Shown: positions 1-9,273, counted from the first letter of the stretch. The stretch is 53,704 nt of DNA from an uncultured Prevotella sp. (GCA_900315525.1 OMZO01000014.1:1-53704); one strand, 5' to 3'. Program-made: numbers and translations. Notes: generated from the letters alone by a model not told the origin.

Positions 1-47
1 AGACAAAGAGATGGAGATTAGTTCAAATCGTAGAAAAAGCTAAGTAA
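1..47 (+). CDS. rpsQ: 30S ribosomal protein S17, 3' end only
   Basis: The first complete codon begins at base 3, and the frame reads [14 protein letters not shown] before a TAA at 45-47. This matches the usual C-terminus of bacterial S17, and rpsQ is the expected gene immediately upstream of rplN in the spc operon. Only about 14 residues are inside the window; the rest lies upstream. The stop is two bases before the rplN start, so the two genes are almost certainly co-transcribed. Confidence 0.85.
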   Translation, partial: TKRWRLVQIVEKAK

Positions 48-49
48 TT

Positions 50-415
50 ATGATACAGACAGAATCAAGACTTACAGTAGCTGACAACAGCGGTGCACGC
101 GAGGCTCTTTGCATCCGTGTACTGGGCGGTACCAAACGCCGTTATGCCAGCGTAGGTGATATCATCGTCGTCTCTATCAAGAACGCGATCCCTACAAGTG
201 ACGTGAAGAAGGGTGCAGTATCTAAGGCTTTGGTTGTTCGCACAAAGAAGGAGATTCGTCGTGCTGATGGTTCATACATCCGTTTCGATGACAATGCCTG
301 TGTGCTCCTGAACAATGCTGGTGAGCTTCGTGGTAGCCGTATCTTCGGCCCTGTGGCACGTGAGCTCCGCGCCGTGAATATGAAGGTCGTTTCTTTGGCA
401 CCTGAGGTACTTTAA
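50..415 (+). CDS. rplN: 50S ribosomal protein L14
   Basis: This 121-residue protein has the usual length of L14, a small beta-barrel protein of the large subunit that contacts 16S rRNA at the subunit interface. It starts [19 protein letters not shown], which is strongly conserved in the family, and later has the segment [13 protein letters not shown] typical of L14. The ATG begins two bases after the rpsQ stop and no strong Shine-Dalgarno sequence precedes it, which is common in Bacteroidota. It is the first complete gene of the spc operon here. Confidence 0.98.
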   Translation: MIQTESRLTVADNSGAREALCIRVLGGTKRRYASVGDIIVVSIKNAIPTSDVKKGAVSKALVVRTKKEIRRADGSYIRFDDNACVLLNNAGELRGSRIFGPVARELRAVNMKVVSLAPEVL

Positions 416-435
416 TTATTAAATGATAATAAGAA

Positions 436-753
436 ATGGCAAAGTTCAATATTAAGAAAAACGATACAGTCATCGTTCTGGCCGGTGAGGACAAGGGCAA
501 GACTGGTAAGGTGCTGAAGGTGATGGCCGACAAGGAGCGTGCTCTTGTAGAGGGCGTTAATATGGTCAACAAGAGCGCCAAGCCAAGTGCCAAGAATCCT
601 CAGGGAGGCTTTGTGAAGATGGAGGCTCCTATTCACATCTCAAATATTAGTTTGATTGATCCGAAGAGCGGCAAGGCTACCCGCGTAGCTATCAAGCGCG
701 AAGGTAAGAAGGTCGTTCGTATCGCAAAAAAATCAGGGGAGGAGATTAAGTAA
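436..753 (+). CDS. rplX: 50S ribosomal protein L24
   Basis: The product is 105 residues, normal for L24, which helps start large-subunit assembly. A KOW-type motif is visible near the N-terminus ([19 protein letters not shown], residues about 8-26), followed by the conserved [12 protein letters not shown] segment. The TAA stop at 751-753 shares its last base with the rplE ATG, so translation of the two is probably coupled. Confidence 0.98.
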   Translation: MAKFNIKKNDTVIVLAGEDKGKTGKVLKVMADKERALVEGVNMVNKSAKPSAKNPQGGFVKMEAPIHISNISLIDPKSGKATRVAIKREGKKVVRIAKKSGEEIK

Positions 754-1310
754 TGGCAAATACAGCACAGTTAAAGGCAGAGTATAAGGAGAAGATCGCT
801 CCCGCTCTGCAGAAGCAGTTCAACTACACTTCTGCAATGCAGATTCCTGTCCTGAAGAAGATTGTCGTCAACCAGGGTCTGGGTGATGCCACACAGGACA
901 AGAAAATCATCGATGTAGCAATCAATGAGATTTCAGCTATCTGCGGTCAGAAGGCTGTTGCAACCTACTCTAAGAAAGATATCGCCAACTTCAAACTTCG
1001 TAAGAAGATGCCTATTGGTGTTATGGTGACACTGCGCCGCGAGCGTATGTATGAGTTCCTTGAGAAACTCGTCCGCATCGCTTTGCCCCGTATCCGTGAC
1101 TTCAAGGGTATCGAGAGCAAGTTCGATGGTCGTGGTAACTACACACTGGGTATCCAGGAGCAGATTATCTTCCCCGAGATCAATATCGATTCAGTAGATC
1201 GCATTCAGGGTATGAACATTACTTTCGTGACCTCAGCTCAGACTGACGAGGAAGGTTTTGCTCTGCTGAAGGCTTTCGGTCTTCCATTCAAGAACTCTAA
1301 AAACGATTAA
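753..1310 (+). CDS. rplE: 50S ribosomal protein L5
   Basis: The 185-residue product is a standard-length L5, which binds 5S rRNA and contacts the P-site tRNA. Family signatures include [16 protein letters not shown] near residue 32, [14 protein letters not shown] near residue 83 and [18 protein letters not shown] near residue 126. The start overlaps the rplX stop by one base, and rpsN begins five bases after the end, so it sits tightly inside the operon. Confidence 0.98.
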   Translation: MANTAQLKAEYKEKIAPALQKQFNYTSAMQIPVLKKIVVNQGLGDATQDKKIIDVAINEISAICGQKAVATYSKKDIANFKLRKKMPIGVMVTLRRERMYEFLEKLVRIALPRIRDFKGIESKFDGRGNYTLGIQEQIIFPEINIDSVDRIQGMNITFVTSAQTDEEGFALLKAFGLPFKNSKND

Positions 1311-1315
1311 GAGAT

Positions 1316-1618
1316 ATGGCAAAAGAATCAATGAAAGCCCGCGAGGTGAAGCGCGCCAAGCTCGTTGCCCGCTATGCTGAGAAGCGTGCGGCCCTGAAGA
1401 AGGTCATTGCTACCAGTGAGGATCCCGCTGAGGCTTATGAGGCAGCCCGCAAGCTGCAGAGCATCCCCAAGAACGCTAACCCCATCCGTCTGCACAACCG
1501 TTGCAAGATCACGGGTCGTCCAAAGGGTTACATGCGCCAGTTCGGTCTCTCCCGTATTCAGTTCCGTGAGATGGCATCAAGCGGTTTGATTCCCGGTGTG
1601 AAGAAGGCTAGCTGGTAA
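1316..1618 (+). CDS. rpsN: 30S ribosomal protein S14, long zinc-independent form
   Basis: The 100-residue protein is the longer form of S14. The short zinc form has two CxxC pairs, whereas this sequence has a single cysteine, in [20 protein letters not shown], so it does not need zinc. S14 sits in the head of the small subunit. The C-terminus ([12 protein letters not shown]) is typical. A 78-bp gap to rpsH follows, which is unusually wide for this operon. Confidence 0.97.
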   Translation: MAKESMKAREVKRAKLVARYAEKRAALKKVIATSEDPAEAYEAARKLQSIPKNANPIRLHNRCKITGRPKGYMRQFGLSRIQFREMASSGLIPGVKKASW

Positions 1619-1652
1619 GAAACTCATTAATGCGAACGAGATTTCAAATTAT

Positions 1653-1684
1653 TTAATATTGTCGGGGCAGTCCCGATTAATTAA
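1653..1684 (+). other. Hairpin in the rpsN-rpsH gap
   Basis: The gap contains TCGGG (1662-1666) and CCCGA (1672-1676) separated by five bases, flanked by TTAAT and TTAATTAA stretches that can extend the stem. No proper T-run follows and the operon continues, so it is probably not a terminator. A ribosomal-protein control site, such as an S8 target, is possible, but nothing in the sequence proves this. Confidence 0.3.
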
Positions 1685-1696
1685 AAACTTTATTTT

Positions 1697-2092
1697 ATGA
1701 CAGATCCAATAGCAGATTATCTGACAAGACTCAGAAACGCGATTATGGCACACCATCGTGTCGTAGAGGTTCCTGCGTCAAACTTGAAGAAGGAAATCAC
1801 TAAGATCCTCTTCGAGAAGGGTTACATCCTGAACTACAAGTTCATCGAGGATGGCCCTCAGGGTACTATCAAAGTAGCCCTGAAGTACGATCCCGCAACT
1901 CGTGAAAACGCCATCAAGTGCCTGAAGAGAGTATCCACTCCGGGTCTCCGCAAGTACACTGGCTACAAGGACATGCCGAGAGTTATTAACGGACTGGGAA
2001 TTGCAATTCTTTCCACGTCCAAAGGTGTAATGACAGACAAAGAGGCTGCCGACCTGAAGATCGGTGGTGAGGTTCTTTGCTACGTATATTAA
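1697..2092 (+). CDS. rpsH: 30S ribosomal protein S8
   Basis: The 131-residue product begins MTDPIADYLTRLRNA, the standard S8 N-terminus, and contains the conserved STSKGVMTDKEA segment and the GGEVLCYVY C-terminus. S8 is a primary 16S rRNA binder and, in well studied bacteria, the translational repressor of the spc operon. Here it follows a 78-bp leader-like gap with a small hairpin. Confidence 0.98.
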   Translation: MTDPIADYLTRLRNAIMAHHRVVEVPASNLKKEITKILFEKGYILNYKFIEDGPQGTIKVALKYDPATRENAIKCLKRVSTPGLRKYTGYKDMPRVINGLGIAILSTSKGVMTDKEAADLKIGGEVLCYVY

Positions 2093-2106
2093 TTGGAGGA
2101 TAGAAT

Positions 2107-2676
2107 ATGTCAAGAATAGGAAAATTGCCAATTAGTATCCCTGCAGGCGTTACAGTTGCTCAGGACAAGGATGGTATCGTTACCGTTAAAGGTCCTAAGG
2201 GAGAGCTTTCACAGAAGGTAGACCCGTCTATCAAGGTTAAGATTGAGGATGGTCACGTTACATTTGAGATTGATGAGAACAGCCCTGTCAATGTTAAGCA
2301 GAAGCAGGCTTTCCACGGTCTTTATCGTGCACTTGTCAATAATATGGTAGTAGGCGTGAGCGAAGGTTACAAGAAAGAGATGGAACTCGTCGGTGTTGGT
2401 TACCGTGTATCCAACCAGGGCAACATCATCGAGTTTGCACTCGGTTATACTCACCCGATTTTCATCCAGCTTCCTAAGGAGGTCAAGGTTGAGACCAAGT
2501 CGGAGCGTAACCAGAATCCGCAGATTATCCTGGAGTCCTGCGACAAGCAGCTGCTCGGTCTGATTTGTGCTAAAATTCGTTCTTTCCGTATGCCTGAGCC
2601 TTACAAAGGAAAGGGTATTTTGTTCAAGGGTGAGGTTATCCGCCGTAAGTCGGGTAAGTCAGCTTCAGCTAAGTAA
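2107..2676 (+). CDS. rplF: 50S ribosomal protein L6
   Basis: The 189-residue protein carries the two repeated alpha/beta domains of L6. The signature IILESCDKQLLGLICAKIR and the final PEPYKGKGILFKGEVIRRKSGK stretch are classical. L6 lies near the factor-binding site of the large subunit. A real Shine-Dalgarno sequence, GGAGG at 2095-2099, precedes the ATG by seven bases, which stands out because most genes in the window lack one. Confidence 0.98.
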   Translation: MSRIGKLPISIPAGVTVAQDKDGIVTVKGPKGELSQKVDPSIKVKIEDGHVTFEIDENSPVNVKQKQAFHGLYRALVNNMVVGVSEGYKKEMELVGVGYRVSNQGNIIEFALGYTHPIFIQLPKEVKVETKSERNQNPQIILESCDKQLLGLICAKIRSFRMPEPYKGKGILFKGEVIRRKSGKSASAK

Positions 2677-2695
2677 TTTTAATTGATTTACGATT

Positions 2696-3040
2696 ATGAC
2701 AACAAAGAAAGAAGAAAGACGAATTAAGATTAAATATAGAATTCGCAAGAACGTGTTCGGCACAGCCGAGCGTCCCCGTCTGAGCGTATTCCGCTCTAAC
2801 AAGCAGATTTATGCTCAGATCATTAATGACTTGGAAGGTAAAACACTTGCATCTGCTAGTTCTCTGGGCCTAGAGGCAATGCCTAAGATCCAGCAGGCTG
2901 AGAAGGTCGGTGAGTTGGTAGCCAAGAAGGCTCAGGAGGCTGGCGTTACAGCCGTTGTCTTCGACCGTAACGGCTATCTTTATCATGGCCGTGTGAAGTC
3001 GCTTGCAGACGCAGCTCGTAAAGGTGGACTTAATTTCTAA
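2696..3040 (+). CDS. rplR: 50S ribosomal protein L18
   Basis: This 114-residue protein has the usual L18 length and carries the 5S rRNA-binding core, with [20 protein letters not shown] near residue 27 and [22 protein letters not shown] near the C-terminus. Together with L5 it forms part of the 5S particle. It lies between rplF and rpsE in the standard order, and rpsE begins six bases after its end. Confidence 0.98.
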   Translation: MTTKKEERRIKIKYRIRKNVFGTAERPRLSVFRSNKQIYAQIINDLEGKTLASASSLGLEAMPKIQQAEKVGELVAKKAQEAGVTAVVFDRNGYLYHGRVKSLADAARKGGLNF

Positions 3041-3046
3041 ACGATT

Positions 3047-3559
3047 ATGGCAATGAACAAAGTTAAAGTAAATAGTGACGTAGAGTTGAAAGACAGACTG
3101 GTTGCCATCAACCGTGTTACAAAAGTAACGAAGGGTGGTCGCACCTTTACATTCGCAGCTATTGTTGTTGTCGGAGACGGCAACGGCATTATTGGCTGGG
3201 GCTTGGGTAAGGCTGGTGAAGTGACAGCAGCCATTGCCAAGGGTGTTGAGGCAGCCAAGAAGAATCTTGTCAAGGTACCTGTTCTGAAAGGTACTATTCC
3301 TCATGAGATGGAGGCTCGCTTCGGCGGTGCTCAGGTATTCCTGAAGCCAGCAGCTGCCGGTACAGGTCTTGTGGCCGGTGGTGCTATGCGTGCCGTTTTG
3401 GAGAGCGTCGGTATCAAGGATGTGCTTGCAAAGTCGAAGGGTTCTTCTAACCCTCACAACCTGGTGAAGGCTACTATTGTTGCCTTGAGTCAGATGCGCG
3501 ACGCCTACACGGTTGCAGGAACACGTGGTATCAGTATGGAAAAGGTATTTAGAGGATAA
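3047..3559 (+). CDS. rpsE: 30S ribosomal protein S5
   Basis: The 170-residue product contains the S5 double-stranded RNA-binding N-terminal domain (VNRVTKV-like stretch, then [27 protein letters not shown]) and the C-terminal S5 fold ([20 protein letters not shown]). S5 is important for decoding accuracy. A second ATG lies two codons inside the gene; the first was kept because the spacing to rplR fits the neighbouring genes. Confidence 0.98.
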   Translation: MAMNKVKVNSDVELKDRLVAINRVTKVTKGGRTFTFAAIVVVGDGNGIIGWGLGKAGEVTAAIAKGVEAAKKNLVKVPVLKGTIPHEMEARFGGAQVFLKPAAAGTGLVAGGAMRAVLESVGIKDVLAKSKGSSNPHNLVKATIVALSQMRDAYTVAGTRGISMEKVFRG

Positions 3560-3573
3560 GGAGAAACAAGACT

Positions 3574-3750
3574 ATGGCAACAATTAAGGTAAAGCAGATT
3601 AAGAGTAAGATCGGTTATCCCGTGGATCAGAAGCGTACGCTCGAGGCTCTCGGCCTGCGCAAGATTTCTCAGGTTGTTGAGGTAGAGGATACTCCTTCAA
3701 TCCGTGGTATGATCCGCAAGGTTCATCACTTAGTGACCGTTATCGACTAA
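3574..3750 (+). CDS. rpmD: 50S ribosomal protein L30
   Basis: This 58-residue frame reads [20 protein letters not shown] and later contains [18 protein letters not shown] and [13 protein letters not shown], which is a complete short-form L30. It fits exactly between rpsE and rplO, its normal position. An AAGGAG stretch overlapping the rpsE stop codon lies 11 bases before the ATG and may serve as its ribosome binding site. Confidence 0.96.
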   Translation: MATIKVKQIKSKIGYPVDQKRTLEALGLRKISQVVEVEDTPSIRGMIRKVHHLVTVID

Positions 3751-3777
3751 TAACAACATTTTAAAGTAGATTCGATT

Positions 3778-4224
3778 ATGAAACTGAATAATTTAAAGCC
3801 AGCTGAAGGCTCAACCCATTCACGTCGTCGTATCGGTCGCGGACCTGGTTCTGGTCTGGGCGGTACCTCTACCCGTGGTCACAAGGGTGCCAAGGCTCGT
3901 TCTGGTTATAAGAGAAAGATTGGTTTCGAAGGTGGTCAGATGCCGCTCCAGCGTCGCGTGCCGAAGGCTGGTTTCAAGAACATCAACCACAAGGAGTATT
4001 TTGCCGTGAACCTCGCTACCCTGCAGAGACTTGCTGAGGAGAAGAACCTCACTAAGATTGGTGTGGCTGAACTCGTAGCAGCTGGTCTTACCAATGGTAA
4101 GGAGCTGGTGAAGGTTCTTGGTAATGGTGAGCTGAAAGCTAAGATTGATGTCGAGGCTAATGCTTTCTCAAAGACTGCCGAAGAGGCTATCAAGGCAGTA
4201 GGTGGTAACGCAACAAAAATCTAA
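3778..4224 (+). CDS. rplO: 50S ribosomal protein L15
   Basis: The 148-residue protein starts MKLNNLKPAEGSTHSRRRIG and has the highly conserved glycine-rich basic segment (GRGPGSGLGGTSTRGHKGAK, residues about 20-39) that threads through 23S rRNA. It ends in the usual alpha/beta domain. The gene follows rpmD and is eight bases from secY, matching the conserved rplO-secY pair. Confidence 0.98.
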   Translation: MKLNNLKPAEGSTHSRRRIGRGPGSGLGGTSTRGHKGAKARSGYKRKIGFEGGQMPLQRRVPKAGFKNINHKEYFAVNLATLQRLAEEKNLTKIGVAELVAAGLTNGKELVKVLGNGELKAKIDVEANAFSKTAEEAIKAVGGNATKI

Positions 4225-4232
4225 ACTGTAAG

Positions 4233-5573
4233 ATGAAGAAGTTAATAGAGACACTGAAGAACATCTGGAAGATTGAGGACTTGCGCCAGCGCATCCTCAT
4301 TACTCTCCTTTTCGTAGCGATTTATCGTTTTGGCTCGTTTGTCGTACTCCCGGGTATCAACCCTTCGATGCTGAGCCAGCTGCAGTCTCAGACTGCCGGC
4401 GGTCTGATGTCGCTGCTGGATATGTTCTCCGGTGGTGCATTCTCCAATGCGTCAATCTTCGCACTTGGAATCATGCCTTATATCTCTGCTTCTATCGTAA
4501 TGCAGCTTCTTGCTGTCGCTGTTCCTTACGTGCAGAAGATGCAGCGTGAGGGCGAGAGTGGCCGTAAGAAAATCAGTATGTATACCCGATGGCTGACAGT
4601 AGCAATCCTGCTGTTCCAGGCACCGGGTTACCTGATGAACCTTAAGATGCAGGCCGGGGCTGCCCTTGCTACGGGCATTTCTTGGTCTGTATTCATGGTT
4701 CCTGCCGTTATCATCCTCTCCGCAGGAAGTATGTTCATCCTGTGGCTGGGTGAGCGCATTACGGATAAGGGTATAGGCAATGGTATCTCGCTGATCATTA
4801 TGATTGGTATCATCGCACGCCTGCCTCAGGCTTTCATTCAGGAGGTATCTTCACGCTTTACTGCCATTACTGGTGGTGGTCTCGTGATGTTCCTGGTGGA
4901 AATCCTTATTCTCTATGCAGTTGTCTGCGCATCTATCGTTCTGGTACAGGGTGTCCGTAAGGTGCCCGTACAGTATGCAAAGCGTCTTGTAGGAAACAAG
5001 CAGGTGGGTGGTGCCCGTCAGTATATTCCGTTGAAATTGTTCGCAGCCAATGTGATGCCTATCATCTTTGCTCAGGCACTGATGTTCATCCCGCTGACTA
5101 TCGTTCAGTATTCGGCTCCCGAGAATGCTAGTTGGTTCGTCCGTACGATGCTTGATCATCACAGTTGGACATACAACATCATTTTCGCTATACTGATCAT
5201 CGCGTTTACGTATTTCTATACGGCTATAACGCTCAACCCGACTCAGATGGCTGAGGACATGAAGCGTAACAATGGCTTTATCCCAGGTGTGAAGCCTGGT
5301 AAGGAGACAGCAGAATACATCGACACCGTAATGTCGCGTATCACGTTGCCTGGTTCATTGTTCATCGCCTTCATTGCCATCATGCCGGCTCTTGCCAGCT
5401 TGCTGAATGTTCAGGATGCTTTCTCTCAGTTCTTTGGTGGTACTTCACTGCTGATCTTGGTTGGTGTAGTGCTCGACACACTTGCACAGATTGAGAGTCA
5501 CTTGCTGATGCGCCACTATGATGGCCTGCTTAGCTCCGGTCGTATACACGGCCGTGGAATGGCTGCATACTAA
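4233..5573 (+). CDS. secY: Protein translocase subunit SecY
   Basis: The 446-residue product is the channel-forming subunit of the Sec translocon in the inner membrane. About ten hydrophobic helices are visible. Family marks include FGSFVVLPGIN in the first helix/plug region, ALGIMPYISASIVMQLL, the cytoplasmic loop with KRLVGNKQVGGARQYIPLK, and the NNGFIPGVKPGKETAEYID loop before the last helices. Its place between rplO and map is standard. Confidence 0.98.
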   Translation: MKKLIETLKNIWKIEDLRQRILITLLFVAIYRFGSFVVLPGINPSMLSQLQSQTAGGLMSLLDMFSGGAFSNASIFALGIMPYISASIVMQLLAVAVPYVQKMQREGESGRKKISMYTRWLTVAILLFQAPGYLMNLKMQAGAALATGISWSVFMVPAVIILSAGSMFILWLGERITDKGIGNGISLIIMIGIIARLPQAFIQEVSSRFTAITGGGLVMFLVEILILYAVVCASIVLVQGVRKVPVQYAKRLVGNKQVGGARQYIPLKLFAANVMPIIFAQALMFIPLTIVQYSAPENASWFVRTMLDHHSWTYNIIFAILIIAFTYFYTAITLNPTQMAEDMKRNNGFIPGVKPGKETAEYIDTVMSRITLPGSLFIAFIAIMPALASLLNVQDAFSQFFGGTSLLILVGVVLDTLAQIESHLLMRHYDGLLSSGRIHGRGMAAY

Positions 5574-5579
5574 TCTTCT

Positions 5580-6380
5580 ATGAAGATATTTCTGAAGACA
5601 GAAGATGAGATAGAGCTGATGCGCCAGGCGAACCGACTCGTCGGACAGACGCTTGGAGAATTGGCAAAACATATCAAGCCTGGTGTAACGACCCTCCAGT
5701 TGGACCGGATAGCCGAGGAGTTCATTAGAGACCACGGTGCCGTCCCTACATTCAAGGGGTTCCCGAATCCATATGGAGGGCCGTTTCCTGCCAGCATCTG
5801 CACATCAGTTAATGATGTTGTGGTACATGGTGTGCCGAACAGTGAGACCGTATTGAAGGATGGAGATATCATCTCCATTGACTGCGGTACCCTCTTGAAT
5901 GGTTTCAACGGTGACTCTTGCTATACGTTTTGCGTAGGCGAGGTTGCAGAGGATGTCAAGAAGCTCCTTAAGACCACGAAGGAGGCACTCTATCTAGGAA
6001 TAGAGAACGCTGTTGCCGGTAAGCACCTCGGTGATATCAGTAGTGCTGTTCAGGAACATTGCGAGGCTCAAGGCTATGGCGTGGTTCGCGAACTCACTGG
6101 TCACGGTATCGGGAGGGATATGCATGAGGATCCACAGGTGCCCAACTATGGCAGGCGAGGCAATGGCGTCATGATGAAGGCCAGTATGTGTATTGCGATT
6201 GAGCCTATGATTACAATGGGCAATCGCGCCATCTGGATGGATCAAGACCGATGGACAATCCGTACGCGTGACGGAAAACCGGCTGCTCATTTCGAGCATA
6301 CCATTGCCATTCGTAAAGGAAAGGCTGAAATATTGTCTTCGTTTGATGAGGTAGAACAGTTAGAGGGAAATTTATATTAG
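5580..6380 (+). CDS. map: Methionine aminopeptidase, type I
   Basis: The 266-residue enzyme removes the initiator methionine from new proteins. The metal ligands of the pita-bread fold are visible: the two aspartates in [18 protein letters not shown], the histidine in [18 protein letters not shown], and the glutamates in CIAIEPMIT and FEHTIAI. It starts seven bases after secY. An insert of about a dozen residues ([18 protein letters not shown]) precedes the last metal ligand; it is common in this family. Confidence 0.97.
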   Translation: MKIFLKTEDEIELMRQANRLVGQTLGELAKHIKPGVTTLQLDRIAEEFIRDHGAVPTFKGFPNPYGGPFPASICTSVNDVVVHGVPNSETVLKDGDIISIDCGTLLNGFNGDSCYTFCVGEVAEDVKKLLKTTKEALYLGIENAVAGKHLGDISSAVQEHCEAQGYGVVRELTGHGIGRDMHEDPQVPNYGRRGNGVMMKASMCIAIEPMITMGNRAIWMDQDRWTIRTRDGKPAAHFEHTIAIRKGKAEILSSFDEVEQLEGNLY

Positions 6381-6385
6381 ATTAT

Positions 6386-6604
6386 ATGGCAAAACAATCC
6401 GCTATTGAGCAGGACGGGACAATCGTTGAGTCATTGTCGAATGCGATGTTTCGTGTGGAACTGGAAAATGGAGTACAGATTATTGCGCATATCTCAGGCA
6501 AGATGAGAATGCACTATATCAAGATCCTTCCTGGTGACAAGGTCAAGGTAGAGATGAGTCCTTATGACCTGACAAAAGGACGAATTGTATTCAGATACAA
6601 ATAA
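6386..6604 (+). CDS. infA: Translation initiation factor IF-1
   Basis: The 72-residue product is full-length IF-1, a single OB-fold that binds the ribosomal A site during initiation. The sequence [39 protein letters not shown] and [11 protein letters not shown] matches the family along its whole length. It lies between map and rpmJ, as in most bacteria. Confidence 0.98.
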   Translation: MAKQSAIEQDGTIVESLSNAMFRVELENGVQIIAHISGKMRMHYIKILPGDKVKVEMSPYDLTKGRIVFRYK

Positions 6605-6619
6605 ATAAAAGGAACAAAT

Positions 6620-6736
6620 ATGAAAACAAGAGCATCATTGAAGAAGCGTACCCCAGATTGTAAGATTGTACGTCGTAAGGGACGCCTGTTCGTTATCAAC
6701 AAGAAGAACCCTAAGTATAAAATGCGTCAGGGTTAA
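6620..6736 (+). CDS. rpmJ: 50S ribosomal protein L36, zinc-free form
   Basis: This 38-residue frame starts [10 protein letters not shown] and ends KYKMRQG, the standard L36 ends. The zinc-ribbon ligands are mostly missing: only Cys14 remains, the other two cysteine positions are Thr11 and Asn27, and the usual histidine is Tyr33. It therefore belongs to the zinc-independent type. An AAAGGAA stretch lies upstream of the ATG. It is the last gene before the second promoter of the cluster. Confidence 0.96.
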   Translation: MKTRASLKKRTPDCKIVRRKGRLFVINKKNPKYKMRQG

Positions 6737-6756
6737 TGTTAAATAAGTATAAAATG

Positions 6757-6788
6757 TGCGGAGGTTTGAGAAAATCTTCGTAACTTTG
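6757..6788 (+). promoter_or_regulatory. Promoter for rpsM-rplQ
   Basis: TAACTTTG at 6781-6788 is an exact match to the Bacteroidota -7 consensus TAnnTTTG. The -33 region is weak: about 26 bases upstream lies only TGTGC, and the nearest TTTG (6765-6768) is too close. The site is in the 112-bp gap before rpsM and would give a leader of about 55 bases. Confidence 0.6.
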
Positions 6789-6848
6789 CATGCTTTTTAG
6801 CAGAATTTCGAAATTTAAAGTATTTATTTTTATCTTTTTTATTAACAA

Positions 6849-7237
6849 ATGGCAATAAGAATTGTTGGAGTAGATTTGCCCCAGAACAAGCGTGGCGAAA
6901 TCGCATTGACCTATATCTATGGTATTGGTCGAAGTAGTTCAGCAAATCAGCAAAGATATTGGATAAGGCAGGTGTCAGCCGCGACCTGAAGGTCAGTGAG
7001 TGGAGTGACGACCAGGCAGCCAAAATCCGTGAAATTATCGGCGCTGAATTCAAAGTGGAAGGTGATCTCCGCAGCGAGATCCAGTTGAATATCAAGCGAC
7101 TGATGGATATTGGTTGCTATCGTGGAGTCCGTCATCGTAATGGTCTTCCTGTTCGTGGTCAGAGCACTAAGAATAATGCTCGTACCCGTAAGGGAAAGAA
7201 GAAGACTGTTGCTAACAAGAAGAAGGCTACGAAGTAA
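6849..7237 (+). pseudogene. rpsM: 30S ribosomal protein S13, frameshifted as written
   Basis: The ATG at 6849 opens a frame with the S13 N-terminus ([20 protein letters not shown]) up to GRSSSA, then runs out of frame and stops at 6987. The rest of S13 ([20 protein letters not shown] onward, to the [12 protein letters not shown] tail) continues in another frame to 7237. The cause is visible: TCAGCAAA at 6939-6946 is repeated directly at 6947-6954. Removing one copy gives a 126-residue protein of normal length. S13 lies in the small-subunit head and is normally indispensable, so an assembly or sequencing error is the likeliest explanation. Confidence 0.9.
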
Positions 7238-7270
7238 TTCTAAGTTGAACGATTAAAGGATTTAAGAATT

Positions 7271-7660
7271 ATGGCAAAGAAAACAGTCACTTCAAAGAAG
7301 AGAAACGTGAGAGTGAACGCTATTGGTCAGCTCCACGTACACAGTTCTTTTAATAATATCATTGTATCTCTTGCAAACGACGAAGGTCAGATTATCTCCT
7401 GGTCATCAGCTGGTAAGATGGGCTTCCGTGGTTCAAAGAAGAATACACCGTATGCTGCCCAGATGGCTGCAGAAGACTGCGCAAAGGTTGCTTATGACCT
7501 TGGTCTTCGTAAGGTTAAGGCTTATGTGAAGGGTCCCGGTAATGGTCGTGAGTCGGCTATCCGTGCTATTCACGGAGCAGGCATTGAGGTTATGGAGATT
7601 GTAGATGTTACGCCGCTGCCGCACAATGGCTGCCGTCCTCCGAAGCGTCGTAGAGTTTAA
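7271..7660 (+). CDS. rpsK: 30S ribosomal protein S11
   Basis: The 129-residue product has the S11 core ([40 protein letters not shown]) and the conserved C-terminal [16 protein letters not shown]11 lines the mRNA exit region of the 30S platform. The gene follows rpsM and precedes rpsD, the standard alpha-operon order. Confidence 0.98.
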   Translation: MAKKTVTSKKRNVRVNAIGQLHVHSSFNNIIVSLANDEGQIISWSSAGKMGFRGSKKNTPYAAQMAAEDCAKVAYDLGLRKVKAYVKGPGNGRESAIRAIHGAGIEVMEIVDVTPLPHNGCRPPKRRRV

Positions 7661-7680
7661 TTTGGATTTTTTTTGTAATT

Positions 7681-8289
7681 ATGGCAAGATATTTAGGACC
7701 GAAATCAAAGATTGCACGCCGTTTTGGTGAACCCATTTTCGGCGCAGACAAAGTTTTGTCCCGTAGGAACTTCCCCCCGGGACAGCATGGCAATAACCGT
7801 CGTCGCAAGATGTCGGAGTATGCAGTCATGTTGGCAGAGAAGCAGAAGGCTAAGTACACTTATGGTGTGCTTGAGCGCCAGTTCCGTAATATGTTTGAGA
7901 AGGCTGCCAAGGCCGACGGTATCACCGGTGAGGTGCTTCTCCAGTTGCTGGAGAGCCGACTCGACAATGTTGTGTTCCGTTTGGGTATTGCTCCTACTCG
8001 TGCTGCTGCACGTCAGCTCGTGGGTCACAAGCACATTACTGTAGATGGTCAGGTAGTTAACATACCTTCTTACAATGTAAAACCAGGACAGATTGTTGCT
8101 GTTCGCGAGAAGTCGAAGTCACTCGAGGTTATCGAGGCTGCTCTTGCTGGTTTTAATCACAGTAAGTATCCCTGGATCGAATGGGATGAGAACTCTAAGA
8201 GTGGTAAGTTCCTGCACAAGCCGGAGCGTGCTGACATCCCTGAGAACATTAAGGAACAGTTAATCGTTGAGTTGTACTCTAAGAACTAA
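7681..8289 (+). CDS. rpsD: 30S ribosomal protein S4
   Basis: The 202-residue protein starts [18 protein letters not shown] and contains the S4 RNA-binding domain around [20 protein letters not shown] and [20 protein letters not shown]4 nucleates 30S assembly and in many bacteria represses the alpha operon. No zinc-binding cysteine cluster is present, so it is the C-minus type. It is 15 bases from rpoA. Confidence 0.98.
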   Translation: MARYLGPKSKIARRFGEPIFGADKVLSRRNFPPGQHGNNRRRKMSEYAVMLAEKQKAKYTYGVLERQFRNMFEKAAKADGITGEVLLQLLESRLDNVVFRLGIAPTRAAARQLVGHKHITVDGQVVNIPSYNVKPGQIVAVREKSKSLEVIEAALAGFNHSKYPWIEWDENSKSGKFLHKPERADIPENIKEQLIVELYSKN

Positions 8290-8303
8290 AATCATTTAAA
8301 TTA

Positions 8304-9222
8304 ATGGCGATATTAGCATTTCAAAAACCTGATAAAGTCGTAATGTTGGAAGCCAACGACAAGTTCGGCAAGTTCGAATTTCGTCCGTTGGAACCTGGGT
8401 TCGGTGTAACCATCGGTAATGCCCTTCGCCGCATACTTCTTTCATCGCTCGAGGGCTATGCTATCAACACCATCCGTATTTCTGGTGTGGAGCATGAGTT
8501 CTCTTCAGTACCTGGTGTTAAGGAAGATGTGACCAACATTATCTTGAACTTGAAGCAAGTTCGGTTCAAGCAAGTAGTAGAAGAATTCGAGAACGAGAAA
8601 GTCAGATCCCGATTTGGTGATTTGTCATTTAGATTCCAAGGCATCGATGCAGATTGATCTTACAATCAACAAAGGTCGTGGATATGTGCCCGCTGATGAG
8701 AATCGCGAGTTCTGTACCGATGTGAATGTAATAGCAATCGATTCTATTTACACTCCGATCCGTAACGTAAAGTACGCTGTAGAGCCATATCGTGTTGAGC
8801 AGAAGACCGACTATGACAAGCTTGTGCTTGAGGTTACGACGGACGGTTCCATCCATCCGAAGGATGCCCTGAAGGAGGCAGCTAAGATTCTCATCTATCA
8901 TTTCATGCTCTTCTCTGATGAGAAGATTACCCTTGAGAACAATGACACTGAGGGTAACCAGGAATTTGATGAGGAGATACTGCACATGCGCCAGTTGCTT
9001 AAGACGCGTCTCGTAGACATGAACCTTTCTGTTCGTGCTCTCAACTGTCTGAAGGCTGCTGATGTGGAGACACTTGGTGATTTGGTACAGTACAACAAGA
9101 CCGATCTCCTGAAGTTCCGCAACTTCGGTAAGAAATCGCTCACCGAGCTTGATGATTTGCTCGAGAGTCTGAATCTGTCGTTTGGAACCGATATTTCAAA
9201 GTATAAACTGGACAAGGAGTAA
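8304..9222 (+). pseudogene. rpoA: RNA polymerase alpha subunit, internal deletion and frameshift as written
   Basis: The 5' frame gives a normal alpha N-terminus ([20 protein letters not shown], then [11 protein letters not shown] and [11 protein letters not shown]) up to FENEKV at about 8603, then reads out of frame to a stop at 8657. From 8608 the neighbouring frame carries [17 protein letters not shown] and the rest of alpha, including the C-terminal domain ([20 protein letters not shown]). About 26 residues that family members have between these points are absent. Adding about 74 bp would restore one frame of about 330 residues, the usual length. Since alpha is essential, a misassembly is likely. 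Confidence 0.9.
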
Positions 9223-9273
9223 CTGTAGGCTTACACCTATAAGACTCGAAGCCCAATAAAAGAAAAAACAGAA

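Noticed and set aside
222-593. Minus-strand frames across the ribosomal genes
   Set aside because: They are antisense shadows of strongly recognised ribosomal protein genes.
6849-7237. Programmed frameshifting in rpsM
   Set aside because: No slippery heptamer or stimulatory structure is seen, and the lesion is an exact 8-base tandem copy. Error or mutation explains it fully.
8304-9222. A naturally split RNA polymerase alpha subunit
   Set aside because: The conserved residues between the two parts are missing, not just divided, and the second part has only a TTG as possible start. A deletion or misassembly fits better.
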